Positions 43,101 to 50,899 of a stretch of 64,000 nucleotides of DNA are shown in pieces. The position numbers and the translations under genes are program-made. The notes under the pieces are model-generated. The model was not told the origin of the DNA, searched no databases, and worked only from the letters and a program-made list of their open reading frames with translations. The stretch is taken from NCBI RefSeq assembly GCF_044547355.1, contig NZ_JBIUAG010000002.1, positions 646,845 through 710,844 of the forward strand. The letters run 5' to 3'. The DNA is from Kutzneria sp044547355. Its GTDB lineage: Bacteria > Actinomycetota > Actinomycetes > Mycobacteriales > Pseudonocardiaceae. The first letter of the stretch is position 1. Every line of letters begins with the position of its first letter.

Positions 43101-43370
43101 CAGCCGGGGCGCGTCGATGTCCAAATAGGACGCCAGGGCCAGCGTCGCCCAGTCGCGGATCTGCTCCTGGGCGGTGTCCGCGTCCATGCCGTCGAGACGG
43201 CTCGCGGCCGCCGCGTACGAGATCAGGAAACCCGGCTCGCCGGTGGCGCTCGTGGTCGTCGGCAGCGCCGGCGGCGGCGCGGGGTCGCCACTGCATCCGG
43301 CCAGCGCGACCAGCAGAGCGACGAGCAGCGTGGCGATCATCGATCGGTGGCGGTGCGTCTGTGGTGTCAT
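40161..43370 (-). CDS. Very large lipoprotein of unknown function
   Basis: A 1069-residue exported protein with a textbook lipobox: basic N-terminus THRHRSM, hydrophobic core, LVALAGC with the lipidated Cys at residue 26. The mature part has no domain that I recognise. It is mixed alpha/beta to about residue 500, beta-rich to about 750 (EISVRDGAVSEQISLQGQDF), then alpha/beta, with a Pro/Thr-rich stretch (TPSPTPTTTPTSGG) near the C-terminus. It is coupled by ATGA overlaps on both sides to the FHA/ABC gene and the CHAT gene. A cell-surface sensor or scaffold for that complex is the likeliest role. Confidence 0.85.
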   Translation of the reverse strand: MTPQTHRHRSMIATLLVALLVALAGCSGDPAPPPALPTTTSATGEPGFLISYAAAASRLDGMDADTAQEQIRDWATLALASYLDIDAPRLRAATFDTLPVRDPGLADLARQPSGPGRSLYDGKGVLHLLVQRDDPHRARTIGLLLDQYRTDAGSDPAQVQVHDYRIVSDQRMVAVAIGKPGPTAKVREANGYVSMRVDTADGLTGFLDKTRNFSGLEVRGSQVWANGWNWPDVPAAPVTAADVSVLQRGYAATTGPLPGFSLDPGPKLTAADVHAIVPDLSSDLADAVAAGANSPAVDKLRTTVWNALFNGGQPPPGLSPDRTRLWALYNMIVDYPAYSQARFDGPLAGTEVGMTLMYDDFEAKQWSNGVGDSVPSKAVPGFVAAPDAATPWGQCVNDAVSESGRLWFGQDQAGFAFASNRVDIGARATRLFAKANSDSGEVQPSYSFGRGLTWWDQHFQAVADYEPQYERLDQIMRWSGALEWLVAKAGKRLPEAGGPADAGLRFADWYARNNQLKERSGITFVSPPSATQEALLPNASRTFTDCGFAVVAGGVELSDGISLQGNGNYQASLPPSVRRAGPVDPDSSYDNATGAGHLKQESINSESKVDSYRDYVFSPVSDGKAGVEITAPGRKVAALGDFKVNVSESVPRTAKTEISVRDGAVSEQISLQGQDFGTVTAARGHGTIVVAWNPGPVASAVTTLDELQRHWGAPLDSDTVVTRDVNGQTEYRTGALDDPWLLVTADAPAGEDLTFRLGKPGKVGEPTQFAEGVLRGPPDLGGPDQFEAITPAKDGQPPRIDPVGSPDSQARSIQFDTPAGGGFKAYEGDDGRLVVKHADLAHDPAAVAAVAKMPDIAKSMQEAANAHDGHYRVVALGGEGVALAGVNRVFVAAMNDIVAADVFRMISLSRAPPLVDLAGPDALYVGPEALKVDPRAERKQMTMQDVVGQHDSEVYLAESARTTLHLREGRITADELPRDTRVIVVQAQSPVLAAVPEILDYRQTHWQLVGSGGGNPPDVSRWLQTPTIQTTPSPTPTTTPTSGGPNPATARTVLLVCADTTPPARECQP

Positions 43371-45181
43371 CGGTCAGCCCCTGTTGTCTGCCAGGCCTTC
43401 TGGTCAGCGGCCGCCGCGCGGGCTCGCGCGCGGGCGGCGGACGGGCCGGCGGCGTAGGCCCGCGCCAGCTCGTCGGTGGACTTCTCCAGCAACTCACGCA
43501 GCGCCCGGTCGTCCCGCGCGCCGAGCGCCGCCGGCAACTCTTCCGGCGTGCCGCTGAAGACGGCGCGCCCCTTCGTCCCGAGCACCACGACCTGGTCGAC
43601 GAACGGGAGTTCCCGCATCGAGCTCACGGTCAGCAGCACCGTGCATCCGTCGCTCGCCGCCTTGCGCAGCCCGGTCATGATCCGCTTGCTGCCGGCCTGG
43701 TCCAGGCCGGCCGTCGGCTCGTCCAGCAGCAACAGCCGCGGCCCGGCCAGGACTTCCACCGCGATCGCCACCCGCTTGCGCTGGCCGGACCGCAGCGCGT
43801 CCATCCGGTAGTCCACAATGGACTCCAACTCGAACTGTCGGACCACCCGCCGGACTGGGCCCGGCATCCGCTCGCGCTTCGTCCCCTTCGGCCGCAGCCG
43901 CCGATCCGCACGTTCCAGCGTCCGGCGCACCGTGCGGCCCCGACGCCAACGGGATTGCCTTGGCACAAAACGAGTCCACGTGCCGATCTGCGGTCCGTTC
44001 AGGCGCATGTTCAGATCGTGGAAGCACATTGTCCCGCTCGACGGCATGGCCCCCAGCAGCACCGGCAACAGGCCGTTCGTCCGCGTCGGGTCCAGCACCG
44101 CCAACACCGTGCCCGCCGGCTGGCTGAAGCTCACCCTCGTCAGCTTCGGCTCCACGCCCATCGCCGTCACCACCTGGCTCGACAGCTCCGACACCACCAG
44201 CCCGTACCCCGATGCGAGGGTCTTGATCAGATATTCGCCGCCCTCATCCACCCGGAACCGGCAGTCCGCGATGTCGAACCTCACCCCCGGCTCCAACCCG
44301 ACCCGCCGCACCGGCCGCGCCCCCACGAACACCCGATCCCCGCACCCGATGTCCTTCAACACCACGCCATCGCCGCGTCGACGCACCACCGCGTGCTCCG
44401 CCGCGATGCCGTGCCCGGCAACCACAACGTCGGCCCGGTCCGGGCACGATCCGATGACCAACCCGTCGCGAAGCGGAATCCGGTCCCCATCCGATTCGGC
44501 CGTGGGCAACGCTTCCAGCGCCGCCGGAAGCTTCGGGAGCTGGACCACCTCGTCACGCAACCACCCCGGCAGAGCGGGTTCGAGCACGTCCATTCCCTGC
44601 GCCACCAGGCCGGCACGGGGATGGCTGTGCGCCAGAACCCGGCGGTACTCGGCGATGCGGCGATGACAGTGCCGGTGGATCTGCCGGATCCGGTTCCCGG
44701 CCACCTTGGCCTGCCGACGCAGCCGTCCCCGGCCGATGGGCAGCTCCCGCCGGCGCTGGTCGACCTCGGCCCGGGCGGCCTTCACCAACTCCTTGGCCCG
44801 CAAGTACTTCTGGGCGTGCTCACGGAGCCGTCGCTCGCGGACGATGGCGTCGGACCGGTGCTCCTCGCCCAGGGTGCGCTTGGTCAGGACCGCGTTGGAC
44901 GGCCGCACCGCCAGGTCCCGCACCGCGGCCTCGGCCCGGGCCAGCTGGGCCTCGGCCTCCCGCACCACGGCCAGGCGAGCGGCCCATCGGCGCTGATAGT
45001 CGGCCTGGATCGCGCGGTAGCCCAGCAGGACGGCCTCGCACTGCTCCCGTGCGCCGGCGATCAGGGAATCCCGATACGGCGTGGACAACGGCGTCGGACC
45101 TGGCTGGGGCAGGCCGGCGTGGGCGTCCCGCCGGGCCTGCCGCCCGTCGGTGAACCGCTGGGCCGCGGTGTAGCGGATCAC
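43367..45181 (-). CDS. Coiled-coil / FHA-like / ABC-ATPase-like protein with degenerate Walker A
   Basis: A 604-residue soluble protein. Residues about 40-185 are long basic coiled-coil. Residues about 235-312 look like an FHA domain (LVIGSCPDRADVVVAGHG; EHAVVRRR), but the usual phosphothreonine-binding Arg and Ser are not conserved. Residues about 345-550 match an ABCG-type ATPase. The C-loop RSGQRKRV (464-471) and Walker B LLLLDEPTAGLD (483-494) are kept. The Walker A position reads LDPTRTNGLL (363-372) with no Gly-Lys-Ser/Thr, and the H-loop His is replaced in TVSSMREL. There is no membrane domain. It is probably a non-hydrolysing scaffold. Confidence 0.82.
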   Translation of the reverse strand: MIRYTAAQRFTDGRQARRDAHAGLPQPGPTPLSTPYRDSLIAGAREQCEAVLLGYRAIQADYQRRWAARLAVVREAEAQLARAEAAVRDLAVRPSNAVLTKRTLGEEHRSDAIVRERRLREHAQKYLRAKELVKAARAEVDQRRRELPIGRGRLRRQAKVAGNRIRQIHRHCHRRIAEYRRVLAHSHPRAGLVAQGMDVLEPALPGWLRDEVVQLPKLPAALEALPTAESDGDRIPLRDGLVIGSCPDRADVVVAGHGIAAEHAVVRRRGDGVVLKDIGCGDRVFVGARPVRRVGLEPGVRFDIADCRFRVDEGGEYLIKTLASGYGLVVSELSSQVVTAMGVEPKLTRVSFSQPAGTVLAVLDPTRTNGLLPVLLGAMPSSGTMCFHDLNMRLNGPQIGTWTRFVPRQSRWRRGRTVRRTLERADRRLRPKGTKRERMPGPVRRVVRQFELESIVDYRMDALRSGQRKRVAIAVEVLAGPRLLLLDEPTAGLDQAGSKRIMTGLRKAASDGCTVLLTVSSMRELPFVDQVVVLGTKGRAVFSGTPEELPAALGARDDRALRELLEKSTDELARAYAAGPSAARARARAAAADQKAWQTTGADR

Positions 45182-45186
45182 CGGAG

Positions 45187-46362
45187 TCAGCCGGGGCAGG
45201 TGATCGTCATGACCACCTTGCGGTTCTGCCCGGCCGGCCCCGGCAGCAGCTGGCCGTCCGGGCCGGTGTCGGGCTGATGGCCCGGCCAGTCGGAGCCGAC
45301 CCCGCGGGCACTGAGGTCCGCCGCCGGAACCCCCAGTCCCACCAACACATCCTTGACCGCGTTGGCCCGCCTCGCCGACAACTCCAGCCGCCCGGCGACC
45401 GGCCCCTCGCTGGCCGTCGTCCCCATCAGGTCGGCGCGGTGCCTGCCGTCCCGCAGGACATCGGCGAACTTGCGCAGGGTGTCCTTGGCCGCCTCGGGCG
45501 AGCGGAACGCGGCCGAATCCGGCTGGAAGGAGATGTTGTCGCTCTCCCCCAACTCCACCGTGCCGCAGAAGTTCGGGGCCGGCGCCGCCGGCGGCGCGAC
45601 CACCGGCACCGCCGGAATCCCGGCCAGGGACGGCTCGGAGTTGGCCTGCTGCTCGGTCACCACGCACGCGCCGCTCTTCTCGGCGACCGCCTTCCAGGTG
45701 TCCACGACGTGAGCCCGCTGGTTGTTGTCGAGCGGCTGCTGCGGCGGGGCCGTGTTGCCCAACCCGACGAGGATCACCGTGCGCCCCTTGAGATCGGGCA
45801 GGAGGTTCTCCTTGGTCAGGTAGTCGGCCACGTCCGAGGGGTTGGCCTCCAGCAGCCGGTCGTTGACGAAGTCGACCGGGGCCGCGGTCTGGAGCCCCGA
45901 GTCGACCAACACCACGGTGCCGCCCGACGGCGTCGCCCGCGCGCTGAGGGACAACGCCGCCAGCACATCCGCGCCGGGAGCCTTGGCCAGGATGTCCTTG
46001 ACCAGCGACTGCTGGGCAGCGGCGACATAAGCCGCCGCTGCCCGCTCGTTGGCGGGATTGTTGTTGGCAGGCTTTGGTGGTTGCTGGGCGAACACCACCG
46101 TGGGTGAGCCATCGACGCGCACCGTGGTGAGCTGCCGGAACTGCTTGGCCGTCGCCTTCATCAGCCCCTGCACATCAGCCGGCAGTTGCGGCTTGGGCAC
46201 GTTCGCCCGGGCTCCGATCGCCAGGGTCAGCGGGCCGGAGCCGGTCGGGTGGCACGGCGCCGACACGGGAGGCGGCGGGTCCGCCGGCCAGAAGATGCCG
46301 CAGGCGCACAGCTGGGTTCCCGCGATCGCCAGCAGGGCGGCGAACAAAACCTTGCGCTTCAT
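45187..46362 (-). CDS. OmpA-like peptidoglycan-binding envelope protein
   Basis: A 391-residue exported protein. The N-terminal signal ends in QLCACG, a near-lipobox whose Cys21 may be lipidated. The middle region is alpha/beta (TVVLVDSGLQTAAP; GRTVILVGLGNTAP), reminiscent of a substrate-binding or vWA-like fold. The C-terminal domain (about 275-385) is OmpA-like: SDNISFQPDSAAFRSPEAA, LSARRANAVKDVL, then LSARGVGSDW. It would anchor the complex to peptidoglycan. It is five bases from the downstream gene and three from the upstream one, firmly inside the operon. Confidence 0.85.
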   Translation of the reverse strand: MKRKVLFAALLAIAGTQLCACGIFWPADPPPPVSAPCHPTGSGPLTLAIGARANVPKPQLPADVQGLMKATAKQFRQLTTVRVDGSPTVVFAQQPPKPANNNPANERAAAAYVAAAQQSLVKDILAKAPGADVLAALSLSARATPSGGTVVLVDSGLQTAAPVDFVNDRLLEANPSDVADYLTKENLLPDLKGRTVILVGLGNTAPPQQPLDNNQRAHVVDTWKAVAEKSGACVVTEQQANSEPSLAGIPAVPVVAPPAAPAPNFCGTVELGESDNISFQPDSAAFRSPEAAKDTLRKFADVLRDGRHRADLMGTTASEGPVAGRLELSARRANAVKDVLVGLGVPAADLSARGVGSDWPGHQPDTGPDGQLLPGPAGQNRKVVMTITCPG

Positions 46363-46365
46363 GGG

Positions 46366-47634
46366 TTAGGCACTCTCACGGCTTTGGGGACCGGGCAGGA
46401 GCTGGAGGTGGTTGGTGATCACATCGGTGACGGCGGGGTCCAACGCTTTCTCGGCGATCAGTTGCCGGGCGTGCTGCTGGAGCTCGTCGGCGAAGGCGAG
46501 CAGACTGTCTTCCTGCTGCCGCAACGTCTCCTCGGCGACGGCCAGCGCGTCGGCCTGGCTGGCGCACTTGGCCTTCTGCCGCTCCAGGGCGTCGGCGCAG
46601 GTCACGACGTGCTTGATGGAGCGGTCGTGTGCGTTGGCGGCATTGCGAAAAGCCGCCTGGAGGCGGTTGTTGCCGACGTAGGCCCCCAGGGCGGCGACCA
46701 GTCCGCTGCCGATGTAGAGGGCCAGGAAGATGAGCGCGGCCGGAATGGCGTAGGTGACCCGGGACTCCGGCTGGCTGGCGGCCCCGACCGCGATCGTGCC
46801 GATGTCGTTCGGGACGGAGCCGAACATCCACCGCACCCAGGCCGCGATCAGTCCCAGCGACAGCCAGATCGACACGCACAGCGGAACCGCGAAGGCGGGA
46901 ATCCACCCGACCCCGGCCCGGCGGTCGCGCAGCAGGCTCCCGGCCCCGTGCGCCAGGACCACGACAACCGCCGTGAATCCCAGCACCAGCACGATGACGA
47001 TGCTCTGGTCCTGGTTGGGCATGGCCAACTCGAGGACGTTCACGAAGGCCGCGATGTCCGCACCCACGGCGAACAGCAGCGCGATCAGGTAGAACAGCCC
47101 ATGGCCGGCGCGACCGGTCAACGAGGTCGGATCGGCCGACGGCAGCATGTCGCCGCCCGGCATCGGCGTCGGGGCCGGCCCGCCCTCGTTTGCCGATGCC
47201 GGCATGCCGCCGGGCCGGGCCGTCCCGGGCTCGGGTGTCGGGGTGGCCCCGAGCATGCGCAGCCGGGCGGCCTCGCGCTCGTGCTCCCGGTCGGCGCTGG
47301 CGCGCTCGGCCTGGCGCAGCCGCTTCTCGAACTTGTCCAGGGCCGCGGTCAGCCGGGCCTGCCGCTCCTGGGCGCGGACCCGGAACCGGATGAAGTCCTG
47401 GGCCAGGTGGGCCAGCCACTGCTTGCTCCAGGCGATGATCAGCCGGTCGAGCACGCCGCCGCTGGTCTCGTCGAGCGCGCCCTTGGCCAGGCGGCCGATG
47501 GCCCCTCGCACCTCCGAGCGCAGCGCGTCGCGGTCGACGTCCGACGGCTGGAAGCCGATCACGTTGGTGCCGGCCGAATGGGCGCGCGGCGGGCGGCGGC
47601 GCCGCCCGACCTTCTTCTTAGGCAGGAAGTTCAT
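46366..47634 (-). CDS. Four-TM membrane protein with flanking coiled coils
   Basis: A 422-residue integral membrane protein. Residues 1-20 are strongly basic (KKKVGRRRRPPR), and residues about 85-128 form a charged coiled-coil. A Pro/Gly-rich linker (130-170) leads to four hydrophobic helices at about 178-202, 211-234, 244-268 and 296-320. A second helical coiled-coil segment is at about 325-395. I recognise no known transporter motif. It overlaps the preceding gene by 17 bases. It probably forms the membrane platform linking the cytoplasmic FHA/CHAT/TIR proteins to the lipoproteins outside. Confidence 0.82.
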   Translation of the reverse strand: MNFLPKKKVGRRRRPPRAHSAGTNVIGFQPSDVDRDALRSEVRGAIGRLAKGALDETSGGVLDRLIIAWSKQWLAHLAQDFIRFRVRAQERQARLTAALDKFEKRLRQAERASADREHEREAARLRMLGATPTPEPGTARPGGMPASANEGGPAPTPMPGGDMLPSADPTSLTGRAGHGLFYLIALLFAVGADIAAFVNVLELAMPNQDQSIVIVLVLGFTAVVVVLAHGAGSLLRDRRAGVGWIPAFAVPLCVSIWLSLGLIAAWVRWMFGSVPNDIGTIAVGAASQPESRVTYAIPAALIFLALYIGSGLVAALGAYVGNNRLQAAFRNAANAHDRSIKHVVTCADALERQKAKCASQADALAVAEETLRQQEDSLLAFADELQQHARQLIAEKALDPAVTDVITNHLQLLPGPQSRESA

Positions 47635-48454
47635 TGTTCCCGTTCTCCGACTGGGGGCCGTTCCACACCGGAAGGGCCGGCAGCGCCGGCAGCAGTCGAG
47701 CATTCACGACGGCGCCTTCCGGATGCGTGATGATGAGCTCGGCCCAATAGGCAAAAATGCGGCGCTGACCTAGTGCGTGGGCCTGGCGGACCCGGATCTG
47801 GGCGACGTCGTTGAGCGCGGCGATCGCGAAGTCCACCGCGGTGACCCGCTGTTCGAGCCGGATCAGCAGCTCCTTTTCGAGCACGTAGCGCTCGGCCACC
47901 TCGGCCCGCCGGCTCTCGATCAGCCGCCGTCGCCTGCGCTCGACGAACTCGCGCGGATAGCGCTCGTCGGTCAGGTGGCCGAACAGGCTGGTGTCGACCT
48001 CGCCGTCCAGCCGGGCCAGTTCCCGCTCGGCCATGGCGACGCGCTCCTGCTGGGCCTCGGCAGGCCCGGCGTAGCGGACCCGCACCCGCTGCAACTCGGT
48101 CCACAGCTTGAGGAATCGGATCTTCTCCCGGTCCTGCCCCTGCTCGGCCCGGCTGATCAGGGCCTTCACCCGCGGCGTGGTCACGGTCGACCGGCCGGGG
48201 CCGGCCGCGGTGTCGAGCGCATCGACCACGCGACCGCGGCCGTCCCGACGTCCGGCGCGGGCGTCCGACCAGCGGGCCAGCGGCCCGTAGCCGGCCGGCC
48301 GGGCCCACCAGCGCCACAGTCCCAGTCGAACGTGATTCCGGTAATTGATTGCCACCAGCCAATAAACGGCGATGTGGTCTTTCTTTGGCGGTCGGATGGC
48401 CAACCACTCCCCGCGATGTTTAGGACGACCCCCGTTGATTGGATCAGCATGCAT
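47618..48454 (-). CDS. Basic coiled-coil hypothetical protein, first gene of the TIR/CHAT operon
   Basis: A 278-residue protein. The N-terminal part has an aromatic stretch (AVYWLVAINYRNHVRLGLWR, about residues 29-48) that could touch the membrane. Residues about 110-205 are Arg/Glu-rich helices (AEAQQERVAMAERELARL; RRRRRLIESRRAEVAERYV). No known domain is recognised. ATG 48454 is chosen by conservation-like character; there is no good ribosome site, and longer in-frame starts exist upstream (48508, 48532). It is the promoter-proximal gene and overlaps the membrane-protein gene. Confidence 0.7.
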   Translation of the reverse strand: MHADPINGGRPKHRGEWLAIRPPKKDHIAVYWLVAINYRNHVRLGLWRWWARPAGYGPLARWSDARAGRRDGRGRVVDALDTAAGPGRSTVTTPRVKALISRAEQGQDREKIRFLKLWTELQRVRVRYAGPAEAQQERVAMAERELARLDGEVDTSLFGHLTDERYPREFVERRRRRLIESRRAEVAERYVLEKELLIRLEQRVTAVDFAIAALNDVAQIRVRQAHALGQRRIFAYWAELIITHPEGAVVNARLLPALPALPVWNGPQSENGNNELPA

Positions 48455-48576
48455 CCGGCCGCGCCGACACCGCAAGTAGTAGGCCGACAACTGACCTCTT
48501 CCTGCCATCACCGCCGGCTTCGACACAGACATGACAAATCGCTGACACGAACGACATTTGGCGGCCATTTGTCCCG

Positions 48577-48595
48577 CTTGCCGGCCGACGGCAAG
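48577..48595. promoter_or_regulatory. Inverted repeat in the SLATT/operon divergent promoter
   Basis: CTTGCCG (48577-48583) and CGGCAAG (48589-48595) are perfect arms around five bases. They lie in the 189-base space between the operon's first gene and the SLATT gene, just upstream of a plausible -10 (TATGCT at 48606-48611) for SLATT. A shared operator controlling both transcription units would fit. Confidence 0.5.
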
Positions 48596-48643
48596 TGTCG
48601 CCGCATATGCTGTCGTCATCAATACGCCAAGGGGGTCCGTCCC

Positions 48644-49537
48644 GTGGTCCGCACCGAACACGGTCTGGTCGAGACCGATCTCCCCGGCTTGTACGAGGCC
48701 GCCGACACCGCGTCGCGGTCGGGGCAACGCCAGTACGTGCGCACGGTTCGGCTGCGGCTGCTGCTCACCATCGCCGCCGCCGTCACCGGCACCTGGCCCG
48801 CGGAGACGTCCGGCCTCGACGTGGCGGCGCTCGGCACCGCGGCCGCCCTGGCCGCCATCGCGGTGACCGAGGCCAACCTGCGGACCACCCGGCCGGCCGA
48901 GCGCTGGTACGACGGGCGTGCCCTGGCCGAGTCGGCCAAGAGCCTGGCCTGGCGCTACAGCGTCGGCGGTGTGCCGTATGCCAAGCAGGGCAACGACAAG
49001 CTCGCCGAGCGCCGCCTGGTCGAACAGATGTCACGCCTGCTGGACGAGGCCCCGACCACCTGCATCACGCCGTCGCTGCGGCCCACCGTCACCGCCGCCA
49101 TGCACGACCTGCGCTCCCGCGACCTCGCCACCCGCAAGGAGGCCTACCTGCGGTTCCGCATCGCCGACCAACAGGCCTGGTACGCCGGCAAGGCCGTCCA
49201 CAACGAGCGGCGGGCCACCCAGTGGCACCTGTCCCTGCTGGTCATCGAGGTCCTCGGCATCGCCGCCGCGCTGGCCAAGGCCCTGCGCTTCGTCGACCTC
49301 AACCTGGCCGGCGTGGTCGCCGCGGTCATCGCCGCCGGCACCGCCTGGGCCAGCCTGCGCCAGCACACCACCCTTGCCCGGGCCTACACCTTCGCCGCCA
49401 ACGAGCTGGCCATCGCCCGCTCCCGCCTGGACCTCGTCGACGACGAGGAGACCTGGGCCGCCGAGGTCGCCGACTCCGAGGAAGCGGTCAGCCGGGAGCA
49501 CACCATGTGGCGGGCCTCCCGTTCCCGCCCGAACTGA
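48644..49537 (+). CDS. SLATT-domain membrane effector (DUF4231-type)
   Basis: A 297-residue protein with two SLATT units. Paired hydrophobic helices occur at about residues 36-53 and 58-75, followed by the SLATT_3 signature RWYDGRALAESAKSLAWRYS (about 87-106). A second TM pair is at about 194-213 and 220-237, followed by the helical SLATT_1-like tail (RAYTFAANELAIARSRL). SLATT proteins are predicted pore-forming effectors of nucleotide-signal and other bacterial conflict systems. The start is GTG 48644 with AAGGGGG upstream. It is divergent from the TIR/CHAT operon and probably co-regulated with it. Confidence 0.87.
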   Translation: MVRTEHGLVETDLPGLYEAADTASRSGQRQYVRTVRLRLLLTIAAAVTGTWPAETSGLDVAALGTAAALAAIAVTEANLRTTRPAERWYDGRALAESAKSLAWRYSVGGVPYAKQGNDKLAERRLVEQMSRLLDEAPTTCITPSLRPTVTAAMHDLRSRDLATRKEAYLRFRIADQQAWYAGKAVHNERRATQWHLSLLVIEVLGIAAALAKALRFVDLNLAGVVAAVIAAGTAWASLRQHTTLARAYTFAANELAIARSRLDLVDDEETWAAEVADSEEAVSREHTMWRASRSRPN

Positions 49538-49540
49538 CCG

Positions 49541-49649
49541 CTACCGGCCGAGCAGGCGGACGGCGTTGTCCTTGAGGATCAGGGGCCGCACGTCATCGGG
49601 CAGGTCGAGCCGGCGAGCCACCGGTCGGGGTGATCAGCGGGCCGGTCAT
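49541..49649 (-). pseudogene. Amidohydrolase remnant left by an internal deletion
   Basis: The minus strand begins at ATG 49649, coupled by ATGA to the upstream hydrolase gene, and reads MTGPLITPTG. It then passes directly into the last 24 codons of an amidohydrolase in another frame (RRLDLPDDVRPLILKDNAVR then LLGR, stop at 49541). Everything between these ends, normally close to 1 kb, is missing. The intact gene would have been the last gene of the hydrolase operon. Confidence 0.65.
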
Positions 49650-50848
49650 GCCAGGTGCTCCTGGAGCCAGGGCAGCAGCAGCGTGCGGGTGGCCAGCGTG
49701 CCGATGTTGAGGGCCGATGAGTCGAAACCGTGGTCCAGGAAGGGAATCTCGACGTAGCGGTTGGCGACGCCGGCCGCGGTCAGCTGGTCGGCGAACGCCT
49801 TCGTGTGGTCGGCGTAGACCAGATGGTCGGCGGAGCCCTGGACGAGCAGCGTGGGCGGGGCGGCCGGGCTGATCTGGTCGGCCGAGTCGACGGCCCGGAA
49901 CCGTTGCGGGTACTGGTCGGCGAGGCCGCCGACATACCAGTTGGCGACCTGCCGCCCGAACGAGCCCTCGGTGGTGGAGTCCGTCATGTCGACCACCGGG
50001 TACGAGCCGATCGCCGTCTTCACCCGGGGCAGCTGCGCCGTCGTGCCACAGCTGGGCGTGAGAATGCCGGCGTTGACCTTGTACGCGACGTTGACGGCCA
50101 GGTTGCCGCCGGCGGAGCCGCCGAAGGTGGCGACCCGGCCCATATCGAGGCGGTACTCGGTGGCGTGCGTGGTGGCCCAGGTCATGGCGCAGGCGACATC
50201 GGCGTCGGCGGTGTTCCAGGTGTGCACGGTCGCGGAGGCGAGCCGGTAGTCGACGTCGAGCACCGCGTACTCGTTGTCGGCCAGCCAACTCGTGTACGGC
50301 GTGCGGCCGCGGCTGCCGCCGATGAAACCGCCGCCGTGGATGCTGACGACCAGCGGGGCCGCCGACGAGGTCTTCGGCAGGTACAGGTCGGCCTTCATCG
50401 GCTGGCCGTCGAGCGTGGCGTAGGTGACGGTCGTGTCCGGAGCTCGTCCGACCGCGCTCCCCGGAACCGTTGGCGAGAGAGGAAACCACTGGCCGGTCTC
50501 GCCGTGAACGGTGAACACCTGCACCGCGGTGGTGATCACGACCAGCAGCAGCGCCGTGCCGCTCATCGCCGACACGGTGACCGGCAACCGCCGCCGACCG
50601 CCCCGGCGCAGCGTGATCACGCCGACGGCAATGGCCGCGACCGCCAGCACGATGTTCCACGCCCCCAACCGATCCCGCATCCCCGAGGTGGCGAGTGCGA
50701 CGATCTGCAGCGGCGACAGCCAGGCGACCGGCAGCACCGCCATCAGCTGTCCGAAAAGGACAAAAAGGGCCACGAGCACGGCGGCCACGAGCAGCACGCC
50801 GCGGGCGACTCGAGCAATGGTCGGGGCTTTGTCACTCACGGGCGCCAC
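49646..50848 (-). CDS. Membrane-anchored alpha/beta hydrolase (esterase/lipase type)
   Basis: A 400-residue protein with three hydrophobic helices in its first 115 residues (VARGVLLVAAVLVALFVLFG; NIVLAVAAIAVGVITL; GTALLLVVITTAVQVF), then an extracellular-type catalytic domain. It has the oxyanion HGGGF, the nucleophile Ser in FGGSAGGN, an Asp in QGSADHLVY and a His in FLDHGFDSS, all as in hormone-sensitive-lipase-like esterases. The start is GTG 50848 with GGGAGAG upstream. It lies 51 bases after the carboxylesterase gene in the same direction, part of the catabolic locus. Confidence 0.88.
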   Translation of the reverse strand: MAPVSDKAPTIARVARGVLLVAAVLVALFVLFGQLMAVLPVAWLSPLQIVALATSGMRDRLGAWNIVLAVAAIAVGVITLRRGGRRRLPVTVSAMSGTALLLVVITTAVQVFTVHGETGQWFPLSPTVPGSAVGRAPDTTVTYATLDGQPMKADLYLPKTSSAAPLVVSIHGGGFIGGSRGRTPYTSWLADNEYAVLDVDYRLASATVHTWNTADADVACAMTWATTHATEYRLDMGRVATFGGSAGGNLAVNVAYKVNAGILTPSCGTTAQLPRVKTAIGSYPVVDMTDSTTEGSFGRQVANWYVGGLADQYPQRFRAVDSADQISPAAPPTLLVQGSADHLVYADHTKAFADQLTAAGVANRYVEIPFLDHGFDSSALNIGTLATRTLLLPWLQEHLA

Positions 50849-50899
50849 CGGTATCTCTCCCGAACTGATGAGGGCGTCGATCTGCCGCCGGGGACGAGG

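Noticed and set aside
36792..49537. Type VII or other secretion system
   Set aside because: A beta-grasp and membrane protein are present, but no EccC-type ATPase, WXG100 or mycosin gene is seen, and the only ABC-like ATPase lacks Walker A.
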